The notes beneath the pieces are model-generated. The model was not told the DNA's origin. It worked only from the letters and a program-made list of their open reading frames with translations, and made no database searches. DNA of 64,000 nt from Argyresthia goedartella (taxonomy: Eukaryota > Arthropoda > Insecta > Lepidoptera > Argyresthiidae). The stretch covers positions 25,791,674-25,855,673 of the forward strand of contig OX463808.1 of assembly GCA_949825045.1 (NCBI GenBank), written 5' to 3'. The translations under genes were made by a program, and so were the position numbers. Below, piece after piece: positions 1-11,200 of the stretch; positions within the stretch are counted from its first letter, which is position 1, and each line of letters starts with the position of its first letter.

Positions 1-107
1 ATTACATAAATGATTGTAAGTCACCCTACAAGATGCGCAAGTGAAAATATCAAAGTTAAAAATATATTTTTTTGGATAAAAATTGTTCTAAGTGTCGTGC
101 CCCCTTA

Positions 108-173
<66 letters not shown>

Positions 174-400
174 ATACCACCGCTTTCAGCGACTTAGATT
201 TTTTTGGTGAAAAATTTTTTTTGACAGTGCGATGCATAAAGTTTGTACGCAAAGAGTTTCGTTAATCTGAGGGCGATGCGCATTATGCTCAACAACGGGC
301 CGATAACGGCGATGTGGATTTCAGAAACCTACGATGGGTTAAAACAAGTCAGTTCAATTGGTCACCAGTGTGACCACCATAATAATCAACACATTCTCAG
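1..400. other. Left flank: AT-rich, (AT)n microsatellite and repeat copy, no gene seen
   Basis: An (AT)n microsatellite runs from 110 to 166. From about 221 to 340 lies an inverted copy of a sequence also found near 34073-34195. I see no convincing exon in this stretch, although upstream Megf8 exons are expected further left. Confidence 0.6.
221..340 (-). repeat. Interspersed repeat, inverted relative of 34073-34195
   Basis: The reverse complement matches 34073-34195 through TTTCTGAAATCCA, CCGTTGTTGAGCATAAT, CAGATTAACGAA and CTTTATGCATCGCACTGTC, with substitutions and a short indel. The family is unknown to me and shows no coding capacity. Confidence 0.7.
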
Positions 401-460
401 CCAGCGTAGTGGACTATGGCTCGATCCTACTCTATTTCGAGTCAAGTCCCATGTTCCTCA
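401..460 (+). CDS. Possible Megf8 Kelch exon (copy 1), uncertain
   Basis: A 60-nt stretch lies between an acceptor-like TTCTCAG and a strong donor GTGAGT. In one frame it leaves a single base at its end, the phase required by the exon at 5137. That frame reads like a Kelch beta-strand (VVDYG then ILLYF). The same 83 bp recur at 5031-5113, so at most one copy is likely to be used. No transcript or homology evidence is available, and it could equally be a non-coding duplicate. Confidence 0.3.
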
Positions 461-559
461 GTGAGTACGTACAGTCGCCTGCTTCTCCCTGCCATCTATG
501 AAGCGTACACGAACTGCTTACGGAATGCCTACGAGCCGGGCGAGGCGGCGGCTGTGGCT

Positions 560-720
560 GTAATAACTGGTAGCATATTTCAACCACTCTCTCATAGCTG
601 TTGATAGTCCATGTGGCTAATGATGCGCGTTTAGCGTTTATGTATTGATGCGGCGGGGGCGATCATGGGTTCAAATCCCGCACGTAAGAATATATAGTAG
701 TTATTATTTTTAAATGCTTT
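560..720 (+). mobile_element. tRNA-derived SINE-like fragment
   Basis: A pol III B-box match GGTTCAAATCC sits at 668-678, preceded by a tRNA-like GC-rich stretch and followed by an AT-rich tail. The A box is not clear. The borders are approximate. Confidence 0.35.
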
Positions 721-1151
721 TTAACATTCTTGACATCAGTAGTAATGGAAGTAAGCACCCACAAGACTTGTGGCTGTGACTTATGACTTAGTCATGGTTA
801 GTAGCCAGAGCGATTTATAAAACGTTGAGCGGGGCAAGTGTAAAACTGACTCAAAGAAGCGTTGGTTGTGATCAAATAAATTAAAAAGGCCTACCCACAA
901 TCATATGAGAATAAGTCAGTAAATAAAAAGTAGTATGTTTTAGTTAGTCGTCCGCTACATTGCACCTGACATCTACTGATATGGTAGAACGTTTTGGGAG
1001 GCACCTTTTAGAGCTATATGACAAACATGCCCCGTTAACCAAGACTATGATTAGGGGCAAACCGACACCTTGGCTTACAAGTATGCGCATGCTTGTTCAC
1101 GCATATCAAAAACTGAACAGGATAGAGAGCAGTATAAGTCTCTAAAGCATC

Positions 1152-2955
1152 TTGTTAATGTGGCATTGTATGGTGAGAAGAAAGCTTATTTTGAGCAGCA
1201 CATCAACTAGCACATTCATAATTCTTAAAAAATTATGGAAAACCTTAAATCATAAAATTTTACCAAATTTTAAAAATAATCGTGGTTTACCTGAACATTT
1301 CAATGATCCTGATCAAATTAATTCAAACTTTTTAAAAGTTCCTGGCGCTGGTGCGGTTTCTATTTCGCGTCTAACCTATTTTGAATTTAATAGATATCAG
1401 GCTGAGTTTTTCTTAGACCAGGTAGATGAGAGCTATGTAGCCAAAACAATCCTTGCTATAAGTTCAAATGCTAGAGGAGCTGATGGAATAACCGAAGTTA
1501 TGATTTTACTAACCCTGCCTCGTACTCTTGAAGTCATAACTGCTACTGTAAATAGGTCTATAGCCTCTTCAATTTTTCCATCCCAATGGAAGACTGCGAA
1601 TGTCCGTCCTATACCGAAAATTGACAACCCTGTAAATATAAGTGACCTACGTGCAATAAGTATCTTACCGTATCTATCTAAAATTTTGGAAAAAGTGATA
1701 TATATCCAGGTCTCAAAGTACTGTGAGAGTAATAACATCCTGCCTCAGCGCCAGTCCGGGTTCAGAAAGGGGCGTAGCACTGCGTCGGCCCTGTTAGATG
1801 TGGTGGATAATATCCTGTCTTCTCAGGACCAGGGCAGGGGAACCATACTCGCTCTCCTAGATTTTTCCAGGGCTTTTGATGCTTTAAACATTCCACTACT
1901 GCTGTCAAAACTGGCTTTCTATGGCTTTGATGTTCCTACCATAAAATGGTTTAGTAGCTACCTTAACAATCGCTGTCAACGGGTAGTGCTGGATAAGACA
2001 GACGGATCTCAGATGCAGTCACAGCTAGCTACCCTTAATAGAGGAGTCCCACAAGGATCCATACTTGGACCCCTTCTGTTTATAATATATAGTGCAGACA
2101 TCACTCGAAGTATAATTAACAGTAATTATCACTTGTATGCCGATGATCTTCAAATTTATATATCAGTTGACAATGATCCCCGTATGGGAGTGGAGGCTCT
2201 GAATGAAGATATGGGCCGTATATCGCAATGGGCGTCTTCTAACACTCTAGTCCTTAACCCAAATAAATCGAAGTGTATGATATTGGGCTCAAAAAATCAA
2301 ATACAGGCAATAGCTATGCATGATCCGAAGGTCCTGGTAAATGGGGTCGCCATTACACGGGTCCGGGAAGCGCGAAACCTGGGTCTTCTTATGGATGACA
2401 AACTTCGTTTTGAGGGACATGTCCTTGAGGTTGTAAGGAATTGCTTCTATAGGCTTAAAGTTTTGTATAGAATCCGTTACCTTCTTAGCGTTGACCTGCG
2501 AATACAGTTAAGTGAAGCCTTAGTACTATCCAAGCTTAACTATTGTATTACAGTGTATGGAGCGTGTCTATTTGAGAAAACACAAAAACAAAGAGTACAA
2601 AATGCCTGTACCAGGTTCTGTTTCGTAATTCCCCCCAAAACGCACATTACGCCATTTTTAAACAGGGCAAATATTTTAAGGATGACAGGATTTGTATTTT
2701 TCAACGCTGTTGTTTGAGGTTATAGTGAAGAGGACACCTTCTTATCTTTGTGACAAACTTACCTGGCGTATGTCCCAGAGAGTTGCTCCTTTTCTCTCAA
2801 TGCCTCGACACAAGGGTGCAGCTTTCCGTGGCAGTTTTAAGTACCGTGCCACCAAGTGCTGGAATAACATCCCACCATCCCTTCGGCTGCTTACTAGTAA
2901 GGCTGGGTTTAGAAGTGCCTATAGAAAGTATTTGATACTACAGCAGAAAATTTAG
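1152..2955 (+). pseudogene. LINE reverse transcriptase, frameshifted near 2700
   Basis: The first frame covers 521 codons (start taken as the open-frame ATG) with RT motifs LLDFSRAFD near residue 235, [13 protein letters not shown], and YADDLQIY near residue 329, so the catalytic [13 protein letters not shown] present. The ORF ends at 2717. The C-terminal domain with PSYLCDKL and ATKCWNNIPPSLR is in another frame from 2692, which implies an indel around 2690-2717. It has no endonuclease and is unlikely to be active. Confidence 0.85.
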
Positions 2956-3130
2956 GGAACGGCACGAAGCTAATCTACCTGTTACCTGTGATATTTATAT
3001 TGTTTCCAATTATATTATTACTATGATTAATTCCCTACTGATTATTATTATTTTATAATCCTAATGACATTTTCAATTTAATCTTACTTGTAACCCTGAC
3101 ATCAATTTTATTACAAATTGCTATATTTTT

Positions 3131-3532
3131 AGGGTTCCGTACCCAACGGGTAAGAACGGAACCCTATTACTAAGACTTCGCTGTCCGTCCGTCTGTCACC
3201 AGGCTGTATCTCAAGAACCTAGCTAGCTAGAGAGTTGAAATTTTCACAGATTATGTATTTCTGTTGCCGCTATAACAACAAATACTAAAAAACAGGACAA
3301 AATAAATATTTAAGGGGGCTCCCATACAACAATTCTTTCAATACCACATACAAACTTATGGATGCACCTGGTTACGTACATGGAGTGTGAAAGTAACCGC
3401 ACCAATAACTTTGTAAATAATATTTTGCTGTGTAAAATCCAAACTATTCACTCCACACCATCGCTTCCATTGAACGGTGGTACGGAACCCTTCGTGCGCG
3501 AGTTAGACTCGCACTTGACCGTTTTTTTTTTT
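3131..3532 (+). repeat. Interspersed repeat with AGGGTTCCGTACC ends, copy 1
   Basis: The repeat starts AGGGTTCCGTACCC and contains the inverted form GGTACGGAACCCT near 3479-3491. After it comes a GTGCGCGAG...GACTCGCACTTGACCG tail and a T-run. It lacks coding capacity and closely resembles 6743-7135 in the same orientation. I take it to be a non-autonomous element common in Lepidoptera. Confidence 0.8.
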
Positions 3533-4045
3533 AATTTCATTTATTTTATTACTATAAATTTTAATGATATAATTTTAATGCTATAATTTTTATACAATCT
3601 TCTAGAATACAATTTATTTTATTCAACAATTTTATTAAAATCATCATATTTTACGTTGTTAAATGTGTACTTGAGCAGACCATTGTCTCGTCCGTACTGG
3701 CTCTAGCAGAATATCAGCGTCGCAGATTCGTCTGTGACATTGCTGAATCAGGGCCATTTTATTGTCGCGGTACAGTCACAATACCACATAGTTATCCTTA
3801 CCGTACCTTAATGTTTTGCTTGTATAATTTTATTATTTATTGTTTGTTTTGTTTTCTTTTTGCAGATTTTTCTTCTTAAAGTTTGAGTTAAAATTATGTA
3901 TTTGTGTGTGTACCATGTTGCAATGAATAAATTAATTTATCTATCTATCTATCTACTGTTGTTTATTTGCTCCCTATCGATTGTGTGATTGTTTTATCAG
4001 CTTTTGTAATTCTGTTGTAATTTTTTGATTTAATGTTTTTTGACG

Positions 4046-4750
4046 AAATGCATCATTTAACGGCGATTATGAAGGTAAAAATCATTGTTTTGCAAGAGGA
4101 GAATGTGAGCATTAGCGAAATAGCTCGCCGATTGCAAATAACGTAAGTCCAATATTATAGTCATCCAAATAACGTAGCTTTTTTGGCAGCTGTAACTGAG
4201 CTCAGTATGACCTTTGACACAGGCGTAAATAGTTCAATTCAATTCAATTTAATGTCTTTATTTCAGATCACATAGATCCATACATATCACACAGAGACAA
4301 GTTACAAGTTTAGAACACGAAACGAATAATGAAAGACTTCACAATGTTTTTATTTATTTGCAGAGAAGATCCGTCCAATTATGGATAAAGCGGTATGCTA
4401 GCACAGGCGAGATAGATAACTTGAAACGTGGTCAGAAATCTTTCACGTGTACCCCTGCTTGTGCCTGCCACCGAGAAATTATAGCTGCTCATACAGCACA
4501 TCCCTTTGCCACGACTCGTTCCACGGCCCAGCAGCATGGAGTATCTATGGATGTAGTGCGTCGACATCTGCATGCAGGCGGCATTCGTTGCTATCGACCA
4601 ACGAGGAAAATAGCTTTATCACCAGCCCATCGCCAATCAAGACTACAATTCGCTCGCCAATATTTAAATTTTAACTGGCAGGATAATATTGTAATTTTTA
4701 CTGACGAAAAATTTTTTAAATCACAATCAAATTCACAAAAAGTGCATTAA
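4046..4750 (+). pseudogene. Tc1-like transposase remnant
   Basis: A first part from 4049 encodes a helix-turn-helix start (ENVSISEIARRLQIT). A second part from 4364 has QLWIKRY, a second HTH (STAQQHGVSMDVVRRHL) and IFTDEKFF with the first catalytic Asp. The two parts are separated by 4143-4363, which has GTAAGT and TTTGCAG edges but joins out of frame. The sequence stops after SQKVH at 4750, so the remaining DDE residues are missing. Confidence 0.75.
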
Positions 4751-5030
4751 TAGATTCAAAGTAAGTCCAATACATTCGTGGTAGTTCCTGCGTCTCGCCG
4801 CCGCCTTTAACCACCACACCACCGTCAATATGTCAGAGATGTGTGGAATTAACTACCTATTCTACACAGGAGTTGAAATAGCGGACACAAGCTGGCGTGC
4901 TGCTCAAACACACCCACATTAACAACACTGCCACACACCACACAACACGTCCACGCAACTATTACCCAGGACGTTGTAGTTATAAGCTGGTTACTAGATG
5001 GCATCACCTGCCTGTATACTTTTAGGCATT

Positions 5031-5113
5031 TACATTCTCAGCCAGCGTAGTGGACTATGGCTCGATCCTACTCTATTTCGAGTCAAGTCCCATGTTCCCC
5101 AGTGAGTACGTAC
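5031..5113 (+). repeat. 83-bp direct duplicate of 391-473
   Basis: The two 83-bp stretches agree at all but one or two positions, including the acceptor- and donor-like edges. The identity ends abruptly on both sides, and a LINE and a Tc1 remnant lie between the copies. Confidence 0.85.
5042..5101 (+). CDS. Possible Megf8 Kelch exon (copy 2)
   Basis: This is the second copy of the 60-nt candidate exon at 401-460, with one base change (Leu to Pro in the Kelch frame). It keeps the acceptor and the GTGAGT donor, but only 35 nt separate it from the next acceptor at 5136, which is shorter than a normal insect intron. Copy 1 with a long intron is therefore the more plausible exon if either is real. 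Confidence 0.25.
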
Positions 5114-5136
5114 ATGGCGTGTTTCCTTAATTCCAG

Positions 5137-5264
5137 GCAACTACCTGGTAGTGTTCGGCGGGTATTCGCACCGGCACAATCGCGAGGAGATCTGCTACGA
5201 CGGACAAATGTACATCTACCATCTCGGCTGCCACGCGTGGATACCCCTAGATGTGCTAGGAAAG
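5137..5264 (+). CDS. Megf8: Megf8 exon: Kelch repeat (NYLVVFGGY)
   Basis: The acceptor is TTCCAG and the donor GTAAAA; entry phase needs one upstream base and exit is phase 0. The product starts NYLVVFGGY and continues through a conserved EEICYD and YHLGCHAW stretch that matches the last Kelch blade region of the first MEGF8 propeller. This is the first exon I can place with confidence. Confidence 0.85.
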
Positions 5265-8200
5265 GTAAAAGTAAATAATGAAGCAAAGGGGTTGTTCAAC
5301 GGGGTATGTTACGGGTGCCTATTGAAATCCAACCGTAACGAAAGATACTAGAGAAATCCAAGGCCTGTAGGTCCATTTCGACAACTTTAAATTTTTGTGC
5401 CAATTCGATAAATTTGACCCATTATGACAAGGTCCTGATGAGTTCCCAATTCCCAATTCGACAACTTCCCAAGTCTAGCGAGTCAAGGGCGAATACTCAT
5501 TTAATCTTTCACTACTTTAACCCTGAAACGCCATGGCTTATCAATCTCTCTCCTCGGGGGCTGCACACGAGTTAGAAGGAAACATGAGTAAAATGTTTTC
5601 GTATTAGGAAGTTGTTAATTTGGAAAGTTTTCGGTTTGGGAACTGGTCGAATTGGGGAGTGGTCGAATTGAGAAGTTGTCGAAATGGAACGTTGTTGAAT
5701 TGGAAAGTGGTCGAATGGGGAGATTACGCATAACTTTTTCGTAGAGGGCACTGTATGTTTGTAACACAAATAATGTTTATTCATCTGAGTTTTGTAACTT
5801 GATAAACATTGTCAACAGTAACAAAAGAACATAGTGTTTCATTAATCTCAGGTGCTTGCTATGGATATCTGGACATCGAATATTTATATCTCTGAATAAC
5901 GAAACTCCGTGCATAAATTTATTCACTAACTTTTATTTTGTGATTCATTTGTAAGTAACCTCAGATGGACGATACTCTTTGCTTACTTACTCTGTGTTTA
6001 CTATCTACAAACTTTTAGCGCCCTCTAAGTGGAACTAATTTGACAGTTTGCTCCCCATTGGGTAGTTGTCAAGATCTGAACTTTTAGGTCCATTCCAGCA
6101 CTTCCCATTTCGACAACTTTTCATTTTTCATTTTGTGCCAATGGGATTAAGCACCTCTGGTCTAAAATTGCTTGCCTTAAATTAGCTAATTTTGAAATCC
6201 TTGTAACACGAAGCCGCTTGTTTGGCAGACCCGCAAGTACTACCCGAAGCGTCAGGGCGTGTTCGCGCACGCGGCTGCGCTGAGGCCACCGTCGACCCTG
6301 CTGCTCGCCGGCGGCTACCACGGGAACGTCAACGGTGAGTGCAGTTTCTATCGCAAAGTTTCTCGGCGTGTGAGCGAAGTCACCCCCTCTCCTCTCGCCC
6401 TTGTATGCCCTTTCCTCCCTCCAGACGGCATTCGGGCTCCAACATAATTGGCGTCAGGTGTATCTAGCACTAGTCTGTCGAAAAGACCGGCCCACTTGCT
6501 CGAAAAGTTTAACCGGGAATAAATAGGGAAGTAATAATAAAACGATCCCATAAAATACTAATTGAGCGATGAACAGCAAAATTACATGAAATGAGCGAAA
6601 GCAATTCTGAATTGCGTGACAAAATACTGGTTTGCGCGAAAAACACTGAATGGTTTAGCCAAAGCTTCACGAGCTTCAACGAAATCCGACGCTCATTTTG
6701 TATTTTATGTTTCTCGAATTAAGGTTTCAGTGTTGCTTTTTCAGGGTTCCGTACCCGAAGGGTTCCAAACGGGACCCTATTACTAAGACTCCGCTGTCCG
6801 TCCGTCCGTCTGTCACCAGGCTGTATCTCACGAACCGTGACAGTTGAAATTTTCACAGATAATGTATTTATGTTGCCGCTATAACAACAAATACTAAAAA
6901 ACAGAATAAAAGAAATATGTAAGGGGGCTCCCATACAACAATTATTTCATTACCACATACAAACTTATGAATGCACCATATTACATACATGGAATGTGAA
7001 AGTAGCCGCACCAATAACTTTGTAAACAAGATTCTGCTGTGTAAAATCCAAACTATTCACTCCACACCATCTCTACCATTGTACTGTGGTACGGAACCCT
7101 TCGTGCGCGAGTTCGACTCGCACTTGACCGTTTTTAGATATCTAGTGGCGCAATGCAGTAATTTTGACAGACAAAATCTGTATTTTCGTCAATCAAAAAT
7201 CTTGATTTTCGTAGTAGTTTAAATACTACCCGAAAATATACTGACGATAACTTTTACTTGAGCCATTTTTCATCGGTACCTCACGTGAAAGATTTATCGA
7301 GCTATCTTATTAGCTTTGGTTTACTGGAATGGCGCAAGTGAGACAATTGTAGTTGTTCACGTCTCAAGAAAAGAAGAAGTCTATGACCACGTCCAAGTCA
7401 ATTTCATCACGAAAGGCAAGCGGCTACATACGTGCCTGAATATAGATACTCATGTTTATCCCCAGGCGACCTACTAGCGTACGTGGTGCCGCGCTGGCAG
7501 GCCGGCATCACGAACACGGACCCGGAGTCTGCGTGCCCGCGGCACCGCTCGCAGCCCGAGTGCCTGGCCGACCCCGAGTGCGGCTGGTGCTCCGCTGATG
7601 ATGTGAGTCACATAGCATATAGTATAGACTACGTGGTGCCGTGCTGGCAGGCCGGCATCACGAACACGGACCCGGAGTCTGCGTGCCCGCGGCACCGCTC
7701 GCAGCCCGAGGACCTGGCCGACCCCCAGTGCGGCTGGTGCTCCGCTGATGATGTGAGTCACATAGCATATAGTATAGACTACGTGGTGCCGCGCTGGCAG
7801 GCCGGCATCACGAACACGGACCCGGAGTCTGCGTGCCCGCGGCACCGCTCGCAGCCCGAGTGCCTGGCCGACCCCGAGTGCGGCTGGTGCTCCGCTGATG
7901 ATGTGAGTCACATAGCATATAGTATAGACTACGTGGTGCCGCGCTGGCAGGCCGGCATCACGAACACGGACCCGGAGTCTGCGTGCCCGCGGCACCGCTC
8001 GCAGCCCGAGTGCCTGGCCGACCCCGAGTGCGGCTGGTACTCCGCTGATGATGTGAGTCACATAGCATATAGTATAGACTACGTGGTGCCGCGCTGGCAG
8101 GCCGGCATCACGAACACGGACCCGGTGTCGGCGTGCCCGCGGCAGCGCTCGCAGCCCGAGTACCTGGCCGACCCCGAGTGCGGCTGGTGCTCCGCTGATG

Positions 8201-11200
8201 ATGTAAGTCACATAGCATATAGTATAGACTACGTGGTGCCGCGCTGGCAGGCCGGCATCACGAACACGGACCCGGAGTCTGCGTGACCGCGGCACCGCTC
8301 GCAGCCCGAGTGCCTGGCCGACCCCGAGTGCGGCTGGTGCTCTGCTGATGATGTGAGTCACATAGCATATAAGACGGACCCGGTGTCGGCGTGCCCGCGG
8401 CAGCGCTCGCAGCCCGAGTACCTGGCCGACCCCGAGTGCGGCTGGTGCTCCGCTGATGATGTAAGTCACATAGCATATAGTATAGACTACGTGGTGCCGC
8501 GCTGGCAGGCCGGCATCACGAACACGGACCCGGAGTCTGCGTGCCCGCGGCACCGCTCGCAGCCCGAGTGCCTTGCCGACCCCGAGTGCGGCTGGTGCTC
8601 CGCTGATGACGTGAGTTACTTCCAAATCATCTATCAGCCTGTAAGGGATCCACTGTTGAGTATAAGCAGTATAAGTCCTTTACATACACGATATTCAACT
8701 CGATCCTGTGCAAGCAAGTCCATTGTTTGCCGGATATCCATCTGGCATTGAACACATGACAAAAAACAAATGACCTCCATGCGCTTACTTACTCTATGTA
8801 AATGTCTTGCTTGCCTTCTTTACGTATTCCTCTCGTAAACGGTCGCACCTCTTCACAACCCGCTCTCCCCCGCAGATCTGCTACGGGCGGACGATCGGCT
8901 CGAACTGCACGACAAACCTGCAGTCGCTGCGCTGCGGCGGCATCTGCCCCGCGCTGGGCGACTGCCACTCGTGCCTGGTGCACTCTCCGGGGCGGCGCGC
9001 GCCGTTGCCGTCAGTGAGCGCGCGGCTCGGCCTGCACGTGTGCAGCTGGTGCGTCCACAACGCGCGCTGCCACCACCGAGACGGTAATGTTTTTCTTGAA
9101 AATTCCTCTCTGTTTGTACATGCTCTTAGTTCTGCTTTTAGTTAACCATTATTTGTTTGTTTAGAACCCAACGTACCCAATCACTTTTTCGTCATGATAG
9201 CTAAAGTGAATTCGGAACGCACCCCTCTTTTTTTCTATTGCTTTTTGTTTAGCTGTTAACCTGACATTGCATTGTTCCTTATTCGTTCGAACGGCAACTG
9301 GCCGCAGCGGGCGCCACGTCCCGCCCGGCACCTGACCGAAAATGTCAAAATGGCGCCCACCACGGAAAGTCTTATTAGTTTTTCCCTCGAAAAATGTCCG
9401 GCGGTTTTTGGAGATTAATTATGGAAATCAATTAATATTATTGAATTCCATTCCCATAACGCGTGTTTGTTAGTCAATGTCGTAACTCCGCGTCTTCGTG
9501 GGAGCGGTCTATGTGATATTTTGGCCAGCTTCTAATTGCTGCGTGTGTAGTCGGTCTCGCTGGGAAGACCACGCGGTGGTCAACCCGATACTATTTGTGT
9601 TTGTCGAGTGAATCGTGTGTTCCAGTAGGGTACGCCGAGTTATTGGGAATGAGGGGGGTGGGGAGTATTACAGGCCAGCTTGATAACTTCTGACAGTCGG
9701 GTTGGCCTCTAGCCCGACACCCCTCCTTAACCCGCACGAAACCAGCGTGGCGGAGTAAGCTCAATCTTACCCGTATCCGGGTAAAGTCCAGTGTCCCTCG
9801 GTGGTGGCATTAATAGCCCATGTTTATTTTAATTATTTATAACGTTTTCCTTTTTCGCAGATAATTACGGCGTGTGCGGCGAGGACACGCCCTCGCAGAA
9901 CCCGGGCTGGTGGGGTGCGTCCGGCACCGAGGTCACCAGCCCCGACCAGTGCAAGTTACTTGATAAACGGCCGGGGCTCACTTTCCTGAGGTACATACTG
10001 GAAATATTATGATGCGGGACAAAAATGAAACTAATTATTTGGTCGAAAATACACAACTAACAAGCTCTATCTATCTGTAAAGGATGATTTTTTATTTTTT
10101 TTATTTATCAATTTATTTCAGATATAAATAATCCATATTTTTACACAACATATACAAAATAAAATTTTAATTTTAGCATAATTAAATTAATAGGCATACA
10201 CACACAAACATACCCTCACACACATATCTCTACCCTCACACATAACCACTTACACACACGTATTACACATCATTATTTACATGAAGCAATCAGGAAAAAC
10301 ACAGTTAGGTACATCATTTTTTATTAGGAGCTAGATGTACACCTACCCAGTGTCTCATAATAGGGCTGTCGATCCTATTTGCCAACGTATCGAGAATTGT
10401 ATTCGGGCTGCCGCGTGTACGAATCATTATTGAAGCGATTCTTTTTCGCAGAATCGCAAAAAAGTCGGCGACTTTCGCCTCTGCGAACATGATTGAGGCG
10501 CTACAGAATCGCGGCAGCCCCAACACAATCCTCAACGCGTTATTGTATTGAACACGCAGAGCGCTGTAGGTCCTCTGCTTGTAACTAACCCACAGGCTGC
10601 AGGTGTAGAAGGTTTGACAGTACGCTCTGAACAATGTGAGTTTCACTTCTCGAGTGGACCGTGCAAACCTGCGAGCCAGCATGTTACATCGAACCGCCAG
10701 CGCCCTGCGCTCCCTTTCCATGTCCAGGTCATCTGTGAGCCTGTCCGTGACCACATGGCCCAGGTACTTGAACTGCGTGACCCTGACTAAAGGAATACCA
10801 CAGAGCTGGACAGGTGGCACACACGATGGTACTTTACTGCCGGCCCTAAATATTAGCAGCTCGCTCTTTTTAGCATTGTACCTAAGACCATGTGATTCGG
10901 CATATGACCCACAGATCCCCAGCAGCTGCCTAAGCGCTCTGATCGAAGGGCTCAGGACTACCATGTCATCAGCATAGCTAATATTATTGACCATGACGCC
11001 GTCAACCGAGCACCCTACCATGGCGTTGTTGCTGAGTTCCCTAATCAGTTTGTCTATAAAATTATTAAACAATTTAGGAGACGTTAGCCCACCTTGCCGT
11101 ACTCCGCAATTAAGCCTATATTCCTGACTTAATGAGCCGGCCCACCTGACAGCGTTGCGTTGATTTTCATACCAGTATTTAAACATAAAAATAAGCTCAT

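Larger units (their letters stand above)
900..3957 (+). mobile_element. 5'-truncated CR1/L2-type LINE, broken
   Basis: The element begins near 900 with the segment that usually precedes RT in this clade (HAPLTK, KPTPWLT), so the endonuclease is missing. RT follows at 1152-2717 and the C-terminal domain at 2692-2955. The 3' end near 3930-3957 shows AATAAATT followed by a short TCTA repeat, as in CR1/L2 elements. A separate repeat (3131-3532) is inserted in its 3' UTR. Confidence 0.8.

Noticed and set aside
5151..5351. Independent small gene at the first Kelch exon
   Set aside because: Its supposed start is out of frame with the Kelch reading and runs through the donor at 5265.
7432..8286. Stand-alone repeat-protein gene
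   Set aside because: The frame begins in an intron and its first unit is a spliced Megf8 exon with proper acceptor and phase.
7481..8610. CRISPR-like array
   Set aside because: Units are adjacent, coding and 150 bp long without unique spacers, and the DNA is eukaryotic. The same applies to 37713-38316.
7474..8625. 383-codon open frame on the minus strand across the PSI array
   Set aside because: It is the mirror of the 150-bp repeats; the same residues recur with the repeat period and no known domain appears.
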